A stretch of DNA of 32,985 nt from Anaerotignum sp. Lineage in GTDB: Bacteria > Bacillota > Clostridia > Lachnospirales > Anaerotignaceae. Location: positions 1 to 32,985 of the forward strand of contig JAFWWO010000025.1 of NCBI GenBank assembly GCA_017523325.1. Reading direction: 5' to 3'. A program made the position numbers and the translations under genes. Shown piece after piece: positions 9,041-16,800 of this stretch; within the stretch, counting starts at the first letter, position 1, and each line of letters begins with the position of its first letter. The notes under the pieces were generated by a model. It was given only the letters and a program-made list of their open reading frames with translations. It had not been told where the DNA came from and did no database searches.

Positions 9041-9048
9041 TATACAGG

Positions 9049-9077
9049 AGAGCTTGGAAACAGGCTCTTCTTTTTTT
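9049..9077 (+). terminator. intrinsic terminator after the PurF-like gene
   Basis: AGAGCTTG (9049-9056), GAAA tetraloop, CAGGCTCT (9061-9068), then TCTTTTTTT. One G-U pair in the stem. Confidence 0.85.
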
Positions 9078-9093
9078 GCGGATTTTTCCTCTC

Positions 9094-9122
9094 TTGACTT
9101 TCTTTCCCTGCCCTCTTATAAT
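9094..9122 (+). promoter_or_regulatory. strong sigma-A promoter of the leader / TM1266-ABC operon
   Basis: TTGACT (9094-9099), 17-bp spacer and perfect TATAAT (9117-9122). Initiation is expected near 9129. Confidence 0.85.
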
Positions 9123-9128
9123 GAGGGC

Positions 9129-9266
9129 ATACCCCGACCGTAAAGATTTCTGCCGGAAGGGAAACAGCTGCATATCGTTCTGACACGGAGGGTGCTTCCC
9201 GAAGGAAAGGCGGTTTGAACAGAAAAATTGCTGATTCAGCACGCCTTTTTGGCGTGCTTTCTTTTT
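9129..9266 (+). promoter_or_regulatory. unidentified structured leader with terminator (candidate riboswitch or attenuator, or a small RNA)
   Basis: About 110 bases lie between a strong promoter and a very stable terminator (9238-9266), 143 bases ahead of the first gene. TTTCTG (9147-9152) can pair with CAGAAA (9220-9225), closing a domain of about 80 bases. Inside it, GGGTGCT (9190-9196) can pair with AGCACGCC (9238-9245, one bulge), the 5' arm of the terminator, giving a plausible antiterminator. I checked by eye against TPP, cobalamin, SAM, glycine, T-box and guanidine-I signatures and found no match. It could equally be a free-standing small RNA of about 138 bases. Confidence 0.55.
9238..9266 (+). 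terminator. intrinsic terminator inside the leader
   Basis: AGCACGCC (9238-9245), TTTTT loop, GGCGTGCT (9251-9258), then T-rich TTCTTTTT. It lies upstream of every gene in the operon, so readthrough must be regulated or partial, unless the second part of the leader carries another promoter. Confidence 0.85.
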
Positions 9267-9305
9267 ATGATAATACGTTCCCCTTAGACAGATAACAGAC
9301 ACGAA

Positions 9306-9374
9306 GCCTTGGGGCAACGGGGCGATATGCGAATTTTGTTCGGATTGCCGCTGTAAAACGGCACGGCAATCTCC
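9306..9374 (+). other. second folded segment of the leader
   Basis: After the terminator, GCCTT and GGGGC (9306-9323) can form a small hairpin. GATTGCCG (9343-9350) pairs perfectly with CGGCAATC (9364-9371) around a 13-base loop, with GGA/TCC extending the stem. The stem ends about 20 bases before the ribosome site of the TM1266-like gene, so it could affect translation. I do not recognise the fold. Confidence 0.4.
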
Positions 9375-9408
9375 GATATTATGTTTCATTACGAAAGGAG
9401 GGATTCCT

Positions 9409-9678
9409 TTGGAAAACAGGATTTCCGTCATCAGCATCATCATTGAGGACAACGCCTGCGCCGCCAGAGTCAACGAACTGCTCCACGAATACGGCGACTA
9501 TATCATCGGGCGTATGGGACTGCCCTATCGTCAGCGGCAGCTTTCCATTATCTGCATCGTCATGGACGCACCGAGCAATGCCGTCAGCACCCTTTCCGGC
9601 AAGCTGGGTATGCTTTCCGGCGTTTCTACCAAAACTGTAACCGCAAAAACCACAAACGAAAAGAAAGAAGGCATTTGA
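9409..9678 (+). CDS. TM1266-type putative regulator (ACT/NikR-C-like small protein)
   Basis: An 89-residue soluble protein of the family typified by Thermotoga TM1266, annotated as a putative regulator of the iron-only hydrogenase system. It has a ferredoxin-like beta-alpha-beta pattern resembling ACT or NikR C-terminal domains and no DNA-binding domain. The N-terminal strand runs VISIIIED, then helix ACAARVNELLHEYG, with a second strand near LSIICIVMDAP. The start is TTG 9409, set by AAAGGAGGG at 9394-9402. It is first in an operon with an ABC importer; the next gene starts one base after its stop. The protein may sense a small ligand and act on the transporter or on hydrogenase maturation, but no hydrogenase gene is in the window, so the role is inference. 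Confidence 0.75.
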   Translation: MENRISVISIIIEDNACAARVNELLHEYGDYIIGRMGLPYRQRQLSIICIVMDAPSNAVSTLSGKLGMLSGVSTKTVTAKTTNEKKEGI

Positions 9679-9679
9679 A

Positions 9680-10660
9680 ATGAAAAAACTCACTGCTCTA
9701 TTCCTCGCTCTTGCCATGGGTATCATGGGACTGACCGCCTGCGGCCAAAATACCGCAGAGCCTATCGCCGAAGCCATTGATATGCGTATCGGCGGACTAA
9801 AAGGACCCACCTCCATGGGTATGGTAAAGCTGATGGAGGAGGCGGAAGAAGGTACTGCCGCCAACCGGTATACCTTCACCATTGCCGGCTCTGCCGATGA
9901 AATTGTACCCAAGCTCAGTCAAGGCGAACTGGATTTGGCTATGGTGCCTGCCAACCTGGCTTCTGTCCTTTACAACAATACCGACGGCGGCGTACAACTG
10001 CTTGCCATCAATACCCTCGGCGTCATTTCCATTGTGGAAAACGGGGAAAGCATACAATCCTTTGCCGATTTGAAAGGGAAAACCATATACGCCACAGGCA
10101 AGGGTGCCGTTCCCGAATATGCCCTGCGCTATATCCTCAGCCAAAACGGTCTGAACCCCGATACGGACATCACCATAGAATGGAAAAGCGAACCCACAGA
10201 GGTTGTTGCTCTTCTTTCTCAGGGGGAAGGCATCGCTATGCTGCCCCAGCCCTTTGTTACCGTTGCACAGACACAGATACCCGATTTGCGTATCGCCATT
10301 GATTTGAACGAGGCATGGAATGCTTTGGACAACGACAGCTTATTCCTGACCGGCGTTCTCGTCGGCCGCAGGGAATTTTTGCAGCAAAATCCCCTGCAAA
10401 TCGCCGCTTTCCTATCGGAATATGAAGCCTCGACAAAATGGGTGAATGAAAACGTAAGCGATGCCGCCGCTCTGGTGGAAAAATTCGATATTGTAAAGGC
10501 GGCAGTGGCAGAAAAGGCAATCCCTCACTGCAATATCACTTATCTGGACGGAGCAGAAATGAAAACCGCTATGAACGGCTATCTGGAAATTTTAATGGCA
10601 CAAAATCCTCAATCCATCGGCGGTGCACTGCCCGATGATGCGTTCTACTATGAACACTAA
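9680..10660 (+). CDS. ABC transporter substrate-binding lipoprotein (NMT1/THI5-like)
   Basis: Extracytoplasmic solute receptor of 326 residues, tethered by lipid at C21 (signal with two lysines, lipobox LTAC). The mature protein has the two-lobe type II binding-protein pattern of NMT1/SsuA/TauA relatives: MRIGGLKGPTSMG near the N-terminus, IVPKLSQGELDLAMVPAN, and FADLKGKTIYATGKGAVPE. Family substrates include pyrimidine precursors of thiamine, sulfonates and other small organics, and the ligand here cannot be told. It starts one base after the TM1266-like stop with only a weak ribosome site (GAAGG, near 9667-9671), suggesting translational coupling. The permease gene overlaps its 3' end. Confidence 0.88.
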   Translation: MKKLTALFLALAMGIMGLTACGQNTAEPIAEAIDMRIGGLKGPTSMGMVKLMEEAEEGTAANRYTFTIAGSADEIVPKLSQGELDLAMVPANLASVLYNNTDGGVQLLAINTLGVISIVENGESIQSFADLKGKTIYATGKGAVPEYALRYILSQNGLNPDTDITIEWKSEPTEVVALLSQGEGIAMLPQPFVTVAQTQIPDLRIAIDLNEAWNALDNDSLFLTGVLVGRREFLQQNPLQIAAFLSEYEASTKWVNENVSDAAALVEKFDIVKAAVAEKAIPHCNITYLDGAEMKTAMNGYLEILMAQNPQSIGGALPDDAFYYEH

Positions 10661-11405
10661 AGCCAAAAAATGGGAGCGAGCCGCGGCTGTTTTATTGGCA
10701 ATACTGCTATGGCAGCTTTGTGCCACGGCGTTGGGAAACCGGCTTCTGCTGGCCTCCCCCGCCGCCGTATTCCAACGGTTATGTCAGCTTTCCGCAGAAA
10801 AGGAATTTTACGCCTCTGTGCTGTTTTCCTTCCGACGTATCGTCACGGGGTTTTTGCTGGGGATTTTGGGCGGCACATTGCTGGCAGTGCCGGCAAGCCG
10901 CTTCCGTTGGGCGGAGATACTGCTTTGGCCCTATCTCACCATTGTAAAGACCACCCCCGTGGTGTCCTTTATCATCCTTTGCATGATTTGGCTGGAGGCA
11001 AAAAATTTGTCTGTATTCATTTCCTTTCTCATGGTGCTGCCCATTATTTATACCAATATGCTGGAGGGTATCCGCCGGCGGGATAAAAAGCTGTTGGAAA
11101 TGGGGCAGGTCTTTCGTTTGCCGCCTCTGCGCCGTCTGTTATTTCTCTCCCTGCCTCAGCTAAAGCCCTATCTGCTTTCGGCGTGCAGTCTTTCTCTGGG
11201 GCTCTCTTGGAAGGCAGGCATTGCGGCGGAGGTCATCGCCATTCCCACCGGCTCCATGGGGGAGCGGCTTTACGAAGCAAAGCTCTACCTCAGCTCTGCC
11301 GATTTATTTGCTTGGACCGTGGTATTGATTGCCATGAGTATACTATTTGAAAAGCTGTTCCTATGGCTGATTCACGGGCTATACGGGCGGCTGGAACGGT
11401 TTTAG
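10650..11405 (+). CDS. ABC transporter permease (SsuC/TauC/ThiX-like)
   Basis: Membrane component of the importer, 251 residues from the ATG at 10650, with about six hydrophobic segments of the BPD_transp_1 fold. The EAA loop that contacts the ATPase is at EMGQVFRLPPLRRLLFLSLP. The chosen start overlaps the substrate-binding gene by 11 bases. In-frame alternatives exist at 10623 (GTG), 10635 and 10638; none has a clear ribosome site, so the exact start is uncertain and coupling is likely. The pair of permease and NMT1-like receptor resembles sulfonate or pyrimidine importers. Confidence 0.85.
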   Translation: MNTKAKKWERAAAVLLAILLWQLCATALGNRLLLASPAAVFQRLCQLSAEKEFYASVLFSFRRIVTGFLLGILGGTLLAVPASRFRWAEILLWPYLTIVKTTPVVSFIILCMIWLEAKNLSVFISFLMVLPIIYTNMLEGIRRRDKKLLEMGQVFRLPPLRRLLFLSLPQLKPYLLSACSLSLGLSWKAGIAAEVIAIPTGSMGERLYEAKLYLSSADLFAWTVVLIAMSILFEKLFLWLIHGLYGRLERF

Positions 11406-11414
11406 GAGGCGGAT

Positions 11415-11993
11415 ATGGACATCATCGTATCAAATTTATGCAAAAGCTATGACGGAAAAGCCGTTCTGACGGATTTTAACGCCACATTCCCCGCAGGGAA
11501 AACCACCTGCCTATTGGGGCGTTCCGGCTGCGGGAAAACCACGCTGCTCCATATCCTTATGGGCTTGGTCAAGGCAGACAGCGGCGAGATTTCCGGTATC
11601 CCCCGGAAGATTTCCGCCGTATTTCAGGAAAACCGCCTTTGCACAGGGCTTTCCGTAGGGCGAAATGCCGCATTGGCCTGTCCCGGCAGGCTTTCTCCGC
11701 TGGAGATAATCGCCCATCTGGAGGAAGTGGGTCTGGCAGGAAAGGAACTGCTCCATCGCCCCATTGATACCCTCAGCGGCGGTATGCAGCGGCGTATCGC
11801 CATTATCCGTGCCGTTTTGGCAGAAGGGGATTTGCTCCTGCTGGACGAGCCCTTTCAGGGCTTAGACCCCCGAACCCGCCTGCAAACCATGGCCTACTTA
11901 CAAGCCCACACCCGTAATAAAACATTGATTATGGTTACCCACAGCAGAGAGGAAGCGGAGCTGATGGGGGGAAGCTATATAGAAATGCAGTAA
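11415..11993 (+). CDS. ABC transporter ATP-binding protein of the NMT1-like importer
   Basis: Cytosolic ATPase that drives the importer. All nucleotide-binding motifs are present: Walker A GRSGCGKT (35-42), Q71 of the Q-loop, signature LSGGMQRR (120-127), Walker B ending in D144-E145 (LLLLDEP), D-loop, and switch histidine H176. At 192 residues it is shorter than the 240-260 usual for SsuB/TauB/ThiZ; the shortfall is in the helical region and the C-terminal end, and no motif is lost. The ribosome site TAGGAGG overlaps the permease stop (11404-11410). It is the last gene of the operon, closed by the hairpin at 12039. Confidence 0.9.
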   Translation: MDIIVSNLCKSYDGKAVLTDFNATFPAGKTTCLLGRSGCGKTTLLHILMGLVKADSGEISGIPRKISAVFQENRLCTGLSVGRNAALACPGRLSPLEIIAHLEEVGLAGKELLHRPIDTLSGGMQRRIAIIRAVLAEGDLLLLDEPFQGLDPRTRLQTMAYLQAHTRNKTLIMVTHSREEAELMGGSYIEMQ

Positions 11994-12032
11994 GTACGTT
12001 GGGGGGAAAAACAGTTTCACGGGAAACCGCAC

Positions 12033-12069
12033 AAAAAAAGGAGAACTCGCAGAGTTCTCCTCTTTTTTT
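12033..12069. terminator. bidirectional intrinsic terminator
   Basis: AGGAGAACTC (12039-12048), loop GCA, GAGTTCTCCT (12052-12061). Seven T follow on the plus strand and seven on the minus strand, so the hairpin closes both the ABC operon and the convergent polyamine operon. Confidence 0.92.
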
Positions 12070-12081
12070 ATTCCACTGCAA

Positions 12082-12468
12082 TCAGACGTCCTTTCGGTTC
12101 ACCACAGAGAGATACTCCCCCATACAACAGCCCAAAACCGCCGTCCGACAGGTATAGCACTCCCATGCATCACCGTTCCATTCGGCAACGCCGCCCTCCA
12201 GAAAATGATTCACCCGATTGCGGCTTTCCTCCGGATTTTGCATGGGGAACAGGCGGATAAACTCCGCCAGACTCCCCTCAAAAGCCAGCCCCTCCGGCAG
12301 TACGGCTCCCGTCAAAAGGGCGGATTCCATCTGCCCCTTGGAAAGCATATGCCCTGCTGTGCCGCCTGCCGCCAGCCATGCCCCTTTGGCATTGGCATCG
12401 CCATTCAGGCAGACCAAAGGCGCTTTGCCGTTTTTTTGCCGCATTTCCTCCAGCTTTTGCTTCAGCAA
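12082..12468 (-). CDS. small cysteine-containing protein of unknown function, last gene of the polyamine operon
   Basis: A 128-residue soluble protein that I do not recognise. It has no signal peptide or membrane segment. A middle part, LNGDANAKGAWLAAGG with GHMLSKGQMESAL, looks like a folded alpha/beta domain, and a C-terminal cluster CYTCRTAVLGCC (C104, C107, C114, C115) could bind a metal or form disulfides. The start is TTG 12468, set by a full AAGGAGG (minus strand 12483-12477) 8 bases away. The gene begins 20 bases after potD and shares its terminator region, so it is very likely co-transcribed with potABCD. A link to polyamine handling is inference from position only. Confidence 0.75.
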   Translation of the reverse strand: MLKQKLEEMRQKNGKAPLVCLNGDANAKGAWLAAGGTAGHMLSKGQMESALLTGAVLPEGLAFEGSLAEFIRLFPMQNPEESRNRVNHFLEGGVAEWNGDAWECYTCRTAVLGCCMGEYLSVVNRKDV

Positions 12469-12488
12469 GCCTATCGCCTCCTTCGGCC

Positions 12489-13565
12489 TTATTTCGCCGC
12501 CTTTACCTTAATCCACAGCTCTGCCAGCTTTTTCTTCAGCACAGGGTTATCCTCGAATACCTCGTCCTTGGCATAGCCGGCACGGGGCAAATATGCCTCG
12601 TTTTCCGCAAACAGACCGCCTTCGCCGCTTAATTCATCCAATACCTGCTGATTAGAGGACGCATACCCTACATAAGAGGAATTTTCCATAGAAGCATCAT
12701 AGGTCAGCACATAATTGATAAATTCATGGGCCAACAGGGGGTTTTCTGCATTGGCGGGAATGACCATGGCATCGCTCCAAAGGTTGGTGCCTTCCATAGG
12801 CATCCAGAAGCTCATATCCTCATTTTCCTCCAGAATGGTGGTGGCATCGCCGCTATATACTACGGCAATATCTTTTGTGCCTGTAATCATGCCGTCAATG
12901 ACTTCATCGGTGACATAAACCGGCTCCATGGTATTATTCATATCCAACAGCCATTGATACGCCGCCTGTATCTCGTCCTCATTTTCCGTATTCATGGAAT
13001 AGCCCAATGCCTTAAAGGCCATCATAAAGGAATCCCTCTCGGAATCATATACATAGATTTTGCCCTTATAATCCGTATTTCTCAGGATTTCATAGCCCTG
13101 TGCCTCCACCACGGCAGGGTCTACGTTTTCATGGTTATACACGATACCCACACTGCCCCAGAAATAAGGCACGGAATATTGATTTTCCGGATCATAGGGC
13201 AGTCCCTTTACGCCCTCCGCCAGATTGGAAAGATTGGGGATTTTGGATAAATCCAATTCCTGCAGCATATCCTCCGCCATCAGCCGTTCAATCATATAAT
13301 CGGAGGGTACCAATACATCATAAGCATCTCCCGCTTGCAATTTGGTATACATCATTTCATTGGAATCGAAATATTCCAAAATAACCTTTACGCCAAATTC
13401 CTTTTCAAAATTCTTAATCAAATTTTCCCCCATATATTCGCCCCAGTTATAGAGCTTCAGGGTATCGGAGCCGTATTTTTCCACAGCGTCCTCCGCAGAG
13501 GTACCGCCGCCACAGCCCGCCAGAACCACGGTCATCGCCAAAATCATTGCCAAAATCTTTTTCAT
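12489..13565 (-). CDS. potD: spermidine/putrescine-binding lipoprotein
   Basis: Extracytoplasmic polyamine receptor, 358 residues, lipidated at C18 (lipobox LAGC). The mature protein starts with the PotD-type KLYNWGEYMGENL segment, followed by FDSNEMMYTKLQAGDAYDVL and PSDYMIERL, the usual hinge and ligand-site blocks. The YNWGEY aromatic residue contributes to polyamine binding in E. coli PotD; the residues that discriminate spermidine from putrescine were not resolved. Its ATG overlaps the potC stop (ATGA), with AAGGAGGAAAAGC just upstream. It delivers ligand to the PotA/PotB/PotC importer encoded next to it. Confidence 0.93.
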   Translation of the reverse strand: MKKILAMILAMTVVLAGCGGGTSAEDAVEKYGSDTLKLYNWGEYMGENLIKNFEKEFGVKVILEYFDSNEMMYTKLQAGDAYDVLVPSDYMIERLMAEDMLQELDLSKIPNLSNLAEGVKGLPYDPENQYSVPYFWGSVGIVYNHENVDPAVVEAQGYEILRNTDYKGKIYVYDSERDSFMMAFKALGYSMNTENEDEIQAAYQWLLDMNNTMEPVYVTDEVIDGMITGTKDIAVVYSGDATTILEENEDMSFWMPMEGTNLWSDAMVIPANAENPLLAHEFINYVLTYDASMENSSYVGYASSNQQVLDELSGEGGLFAENEAYLPRAGYAKDEVFEDNPVLKKKLAELWIKVKAAK

Positions 13566-14359
13566 ATGCTTTTCCTCCTTCTCTCTCTCATAAACGGTAT
13601 CAGGTTTACAATCAGCAGTGCCACCGTAATCAGCACAATGACCAATGTGGACAGTGCGTTGATGGACGGATTGACCCGCTTGCTCATGGTATAAACCAAT
13701 ATGGATATATTGTTGACACCATTGCCCGTGACGAAATAGGAAATGATAAAATCGTCAAAGCTCATGGTGAAAGCAATCAATGCGCCGGAAATGATACCCG
13801 GCATAATCTGGGGTACAATGACCTTCGTCAGTGCCTGCACCGGCGTGGCCCCCAAATCCAGTGCCGCATCTGCCAGATTAGGGTCCAAAGACCGCAGTTT
13901 CGGCGAAACGGACAGTATCACATAAGGTGTGCAAAACATAATATGTGCCAGCAAAAGTGTGGCAAAGCCCTTGGCAATGCCGATGGCACTGAAAAACATC
14001 AACAGCCCAATGGCAGTGACGATTTCCGGATTCATAATCGGCAGGTTATTGACCTGCTCCACCACATTACGCAGCGCACGGCGGGAACGGGAAAGCCCAA
14101 TGGCCGCCAGCGTGCCGACTATGGTAGAAACCACCGTGGCCAAAACGGCAATCACCACCGTATATACCACCGCCTCCATCATGGTGCGGTCGGCAAACAT
14201 TTTTTCATACCAACGGAGGGAAAAACCGCTGAATTTCGTCAGGGAACGGGAATCGTTGAATGAAAATACGATGATATAAAGTATCGGCAGGTAAAAAAAC
14301 AACGCCGTAATGCCTAATATCACTTTCCCGCCGATGCCTGTTTTTTTGTCCTTCTCCAA
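13562..14359 (-). CDS. potC: spermidine/putrescine ABC transporter permease
   Basis: One of two membrane subunits of the polyamine importer, 265 residues, with about six membrane helices. The EAA loop reads DAALDLGATPVQALTKVIVPQIMPG, where the ATPase docks. The order downstream of potB and upstream of potD matches PotC. The start is TTG 14359: AAGGAGGG lies 7 bases away and the only nearby ATG is out of frame. Its 3' end overlaps potD by four bases. Confidence 0.92.
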   Translation of the reverse strand: MEKDKKTGIGGKVILGITALFFYLPILYIIVFSFNDSRSLTKFSGFSLRWYEKMFADRTMMEAVVYTVVIAVLATVVSTIVGTLAAIGLSRSRRALRNVVEQVNNLPIMNPEIVTAIGLLMFFSAIGIAKGFATLLLAHIMFCTPYVILSVSPKLRSLDPNLADAALDLGATPVQALTKVIVPQIMPGIISGALIAFTMSFDDFIISYFVTGNGVNNISILVYTMSKRVNPSINALSTLVIVLITVALLIVNLIPFMRERRRKSI

Positions 14360-14360
14360 C

Positions 14361-15200
14361 TCATTCCCTCCTTCCGTTTGCCGCCGGGTCCGTATCCACC
14401 TTACGGGTGAGATACATGGACAGCATAATGATAATGGCCATAATCAGGGAAATGGCACTGCCGAAGTTCCAATCCCCACTGGTCAAAAACTGGGTTTCGA
14501 TGACATTCCCAATCAGCACATACTGGCCGCCGCCCAACAGCTTCGGGATAAAAAAGCTGGATACTGCCGGCAAAAACACCAGCGTAATGCCGCTTAATAC
14601 CCCCGGCAGGGAAAGGGGCAATGTCACCCGCAAAAAAGTCTGCAAGCGGTTTGCACCCAAGTCATTGGCCGCCTCCAAGAGGCTTTTATCCATTTTTGCC
14701 AAAGAGGTATGTATCTGCAATATCATAAAGGGAATGAAATTATAGACCATACCCAGCACCACCGCAAAGGTGGTATACATGATATGGAAAGGTCCGATGC
14801 CCAACAAACCCAAGAGGTGATTGAGCAGGCCATCGTCCTGCAAAATCCCCACCCATGCGTAAGTACGCACCAGCATATTGATCCATGTGGGAATGGTAAT
14901 CATCAATATCCAAAATACACTGCTTTTTTCCGGCCCCGAGGCAATCACATAAGCAATGGGATAGCCCAGCAGCACGCAGACCACTGTGGTAAATACCGCA
15001 ATCACCAAAGAGCGTTTCAAAACGTCCAGAAATACGGCGTCCCGAAAGAACCGCCCGAAGTTTTCCAGTGTAAAGCGGAAGGTGGTGACACTGTTGCCCT
15101 CTTTCGTAAAGGCATAGAGCAGTATCATCAGCATAGGCACTACAATCATAATGGCAATCCATAGGACATAGGGATATACCATACTGCGAAATTGCCGCAT
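14361..15200 (-). CDS. potB: spermidine/putrescine ABC transporter permease
   Basis: Second membrane subunit of the polyamine importer, 279 residues, about six helices. The EAA loop reads EAANDLGANRLQTFLRVTLP. The start at ATG 15200 is supported by a GGGGGGAG ribosome site and gives the normal length; the frame remains open further upstream into potA, but that part has no ribosome site and overlaps coding sequence. It begins 13 bases after the potA stop and ends one base before the potC start codon. Confidence 0.92.
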   Translation of the reverse strand: MRQFRSMVYPYVLWIAIMIVVPMLMILLYAFTKEGNSVTTFRFTLENFGRFFRDAVFLDVLKRSLVIAVFTTVVCVLLGYPIAYVIASGPEKSSVFWILMITIPTWINMLVRTYAWVGILQDDGLLNHLLGLLGIGPFHIMYTTFAVVLGMVYNFIPFMILQIHTSLAKMDKSLLEAANDLGANRLQTFLRVTLPLSLPGVLSGITLVFLPAVSSFFIPKLLGGGQYVLIGNVIETQFLTSGDWNFGSAISLIMAIIIMLSMYLTRKVDTDPAANGRRE

Positions 15201-15213
15201 TGATTCTCCCCCC

Positions 15214-16782
15214 TTACTGTCCCTTGGACATAATGTGGATATCCTCCGGCTGGAAAGACAGCCCAACCACATCGCCCACTTCGTATTTATCCGTTGTATC
15301 CACCTTATATTCATACCCCTTTGTGGCAAAGGTTACATCATAGATGCCGGGGGTAACGGTTTCGGGGTCAAAGGCATATTTCACATGGCTGATTTCCACA
15401 GCCGTACCGTCCTCCAAACTCCATGCCGAAGCATTTGCCCATGTTTTCAGGTCTGTTTCCAGTGCGATGGATTCCTGTATCTCATCCGCCTTTTTATAGA
15501 AATTTACGGCGAATATTTCCTCCTCGTTTTCCGTGCTGGTGACACGGTTTTCGTCCTTTACAATCATATTGACCGTCACAGAAGTGCCTGCCGCCGTGGA
15601 AAATGTCACAGGGTAGGTGCCGTTTTCCTTTTTGATGGTATATTGTACCTCTTTAATGGAAATCAGCTCATCGGCATCGGGGTTCCAGGCTTGGGCATCG
15701 GCACGGGCGATGATGGTGGCATCGTCCAGCTCCTCCACGTCCTCCATATCCAAATAAAAATCATTGGCGGACATCTTTTCATTGGCACTTTCGTTATAAA
15801 CGGGTCTATCGTCGGAAACCTGCATTTTTACGGTAATTTCCGTACCCACCTTTGTTTCCACCATGGTTTCATAATGCACGCCCTTAAACAGCACGGATTT
15901 TACCACGCCCTTCAGCTTTCCTTCCGCCTTCGGCACAATATCCAAATCCTCGGGGCGAATGACCACATCGACCACTTCGTTTTTCTCAAAGCCAAAATCC
16001 ACACAGTCAAAACGGCGGCCCTCAAAAACCACCTTATAATCCTCCAACATCACCCCTTCGATGATATTGCTTTCGCCGATGAAATTGGCGACATATTCAT
16101 TGACCGGCTCATTATAAATATCCGTAGGGGTACCGATTTGCTGGATTTCGCCCTCTTTCATAACCACGATTTTATCGGACATGGTCAGGGCTTCCTCCTG
16201 GTCATGGGTGACGTAAATGAAGGTGATGCCTACCTCCTGCTGTATCTTTTTCAGCTCATGCTGCATCTCCTGCCTGAGCTTCAAATCCAAGGCACCCAGA
16301 GGTTCGTCCAGCAAAAGCACACTGGGCTCATTGACCAACGCACGGGCAATGGCCACCCGCTGCTGCTGTCCGCCGGACATCTCCGTGACGCTTCTGTCGG
16401 CGTATTCCTCCAAATTCACCAGCTTCAGCATACGCTTTACCTTCTGCTCGATAATATCCTTGGGTTCTTTTTTGATTTTCAGCCCAAAGGCAATATTCTG
16501 ATATACATTCATATGGGGAAACAGGGCGTATTTCTGGAATACCGTATTGATTTCCCGTTTATAAGGCGGTACGTTGCTGATTTCCTGCCCGTCAAACAAC
16601 ACCTGTCCTTCATTCTGGGTCAGAAAACCGCCTAAAATACGCAAAAGAGTGGTCTTCCCACAGCCGCTGGGCCCCAGCAATGTCACAAATTCATTTTCAT
16701 AAATATCCAGATTGATGCCCTTCAGCACCAGCTTTCCGTCAAATTCCTTGACAATATTCTTAAATTGAATGAGTTTTTTCAT
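15214..16782 (-). CDS. potA: spermidine/putrescine ABC transporter ATP-binding protein with an internal repeat insertion
   Basis: ATPase of the polyamine importer. The N-terminal half is standard (numbering from the upstream ATG): Walker A GPSGCGKT (38-45), Q84, signature MSGGQQQR (136-143), Walker B with D160-E161, H194. The C-terminal TOBE domain begins near 275 and ends with [17 protein letters not shown] (503-519). Between about 328 and 498 lies an extra stretch made of two related units of roughly 80 residues, with beta-rich [21 protein letters not shown] ends resembling bacterial Ig-like surface domains. The total of 522 residues compares with about 350-375 normally. Of two adjacent ATGs, the second (16782) has better spacing from GGAGGG. 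First transport gene after the regulator. Confidence 0.93.
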   Translation of the reverse strand: MKKLIQFKNIVKEFDGKLVLKGINLDIYENEFVTLLGPSGCGKTTLLRILGGFLTQNEGQVLFDGQEISNVPPYKREINTVFQKYALFPHMNVYQNIAFGLKIKKEPKDIIEQKVKRMLKLVNLEEYADRSVTEMSGGQQQRVAIARALVNEPSVLLLDEPLGALDLKLRQEMQHELKKIQQEVGITFIYVTHDQEEALTMSDKIVVMKEGEIQQIGTPTDIYNEPVNEYVANFIGESNIIEGVMLEDYKVVFEGRRFDCVDFGFEKNEVVDVVIRPEDLDIVPKAEGKLKGVVKSVLFKGVHYETMVETKVGTEITVKMQVSDDRPVYNESANEKMSANDFYLDMEDVEELDDATIIARADAQAWNPDADELISIKEVQYTIKKENGTYPVTFSTAAGTSVTVNMIVKDENRVTSTENEEEIFAVNFYKKADEIQESIALETDLKTWANASAWSLEDGTAVEISHVKYAFDPETVTPGIYDVTFATKGYEYKVDTTDKYEVGDVVGLSFQPEDIHIMSKGQ

Positions 16783-16800
16783 CATAGCCCTCCTGCATCA

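Noticed and set aside
9230..9240. Palindrome GCTGATTCAGC as a hairpin
   Set aside because: The two halves leave a one-base loop, so it cannot fold as a hairpin.
9129..9266. Signal recognition particle RNA, because CCGGAAGGGAAACAGC resembles the SRP tetraloop region
   Set aside because: The internal-loop sequences that flank the GGAA loop do not pair as in SRP RNA, and the surrounding sequence does not fit.
9129..9374. T-box, cobalamin or TPP riboswitch ahead of the ABC operon
   Set aside because: AGGGTG and GCCGCTGTAA look like parts of T-box and cobalamin motifs, but the remaining conserved blocks are absent.
15235..16635. Open frame of 466 codons on the plus strand opposite potA
   Set aside because: Shadow of potA: His/Phe/Ile-rich, with no ribosome site and no recognisable motif.
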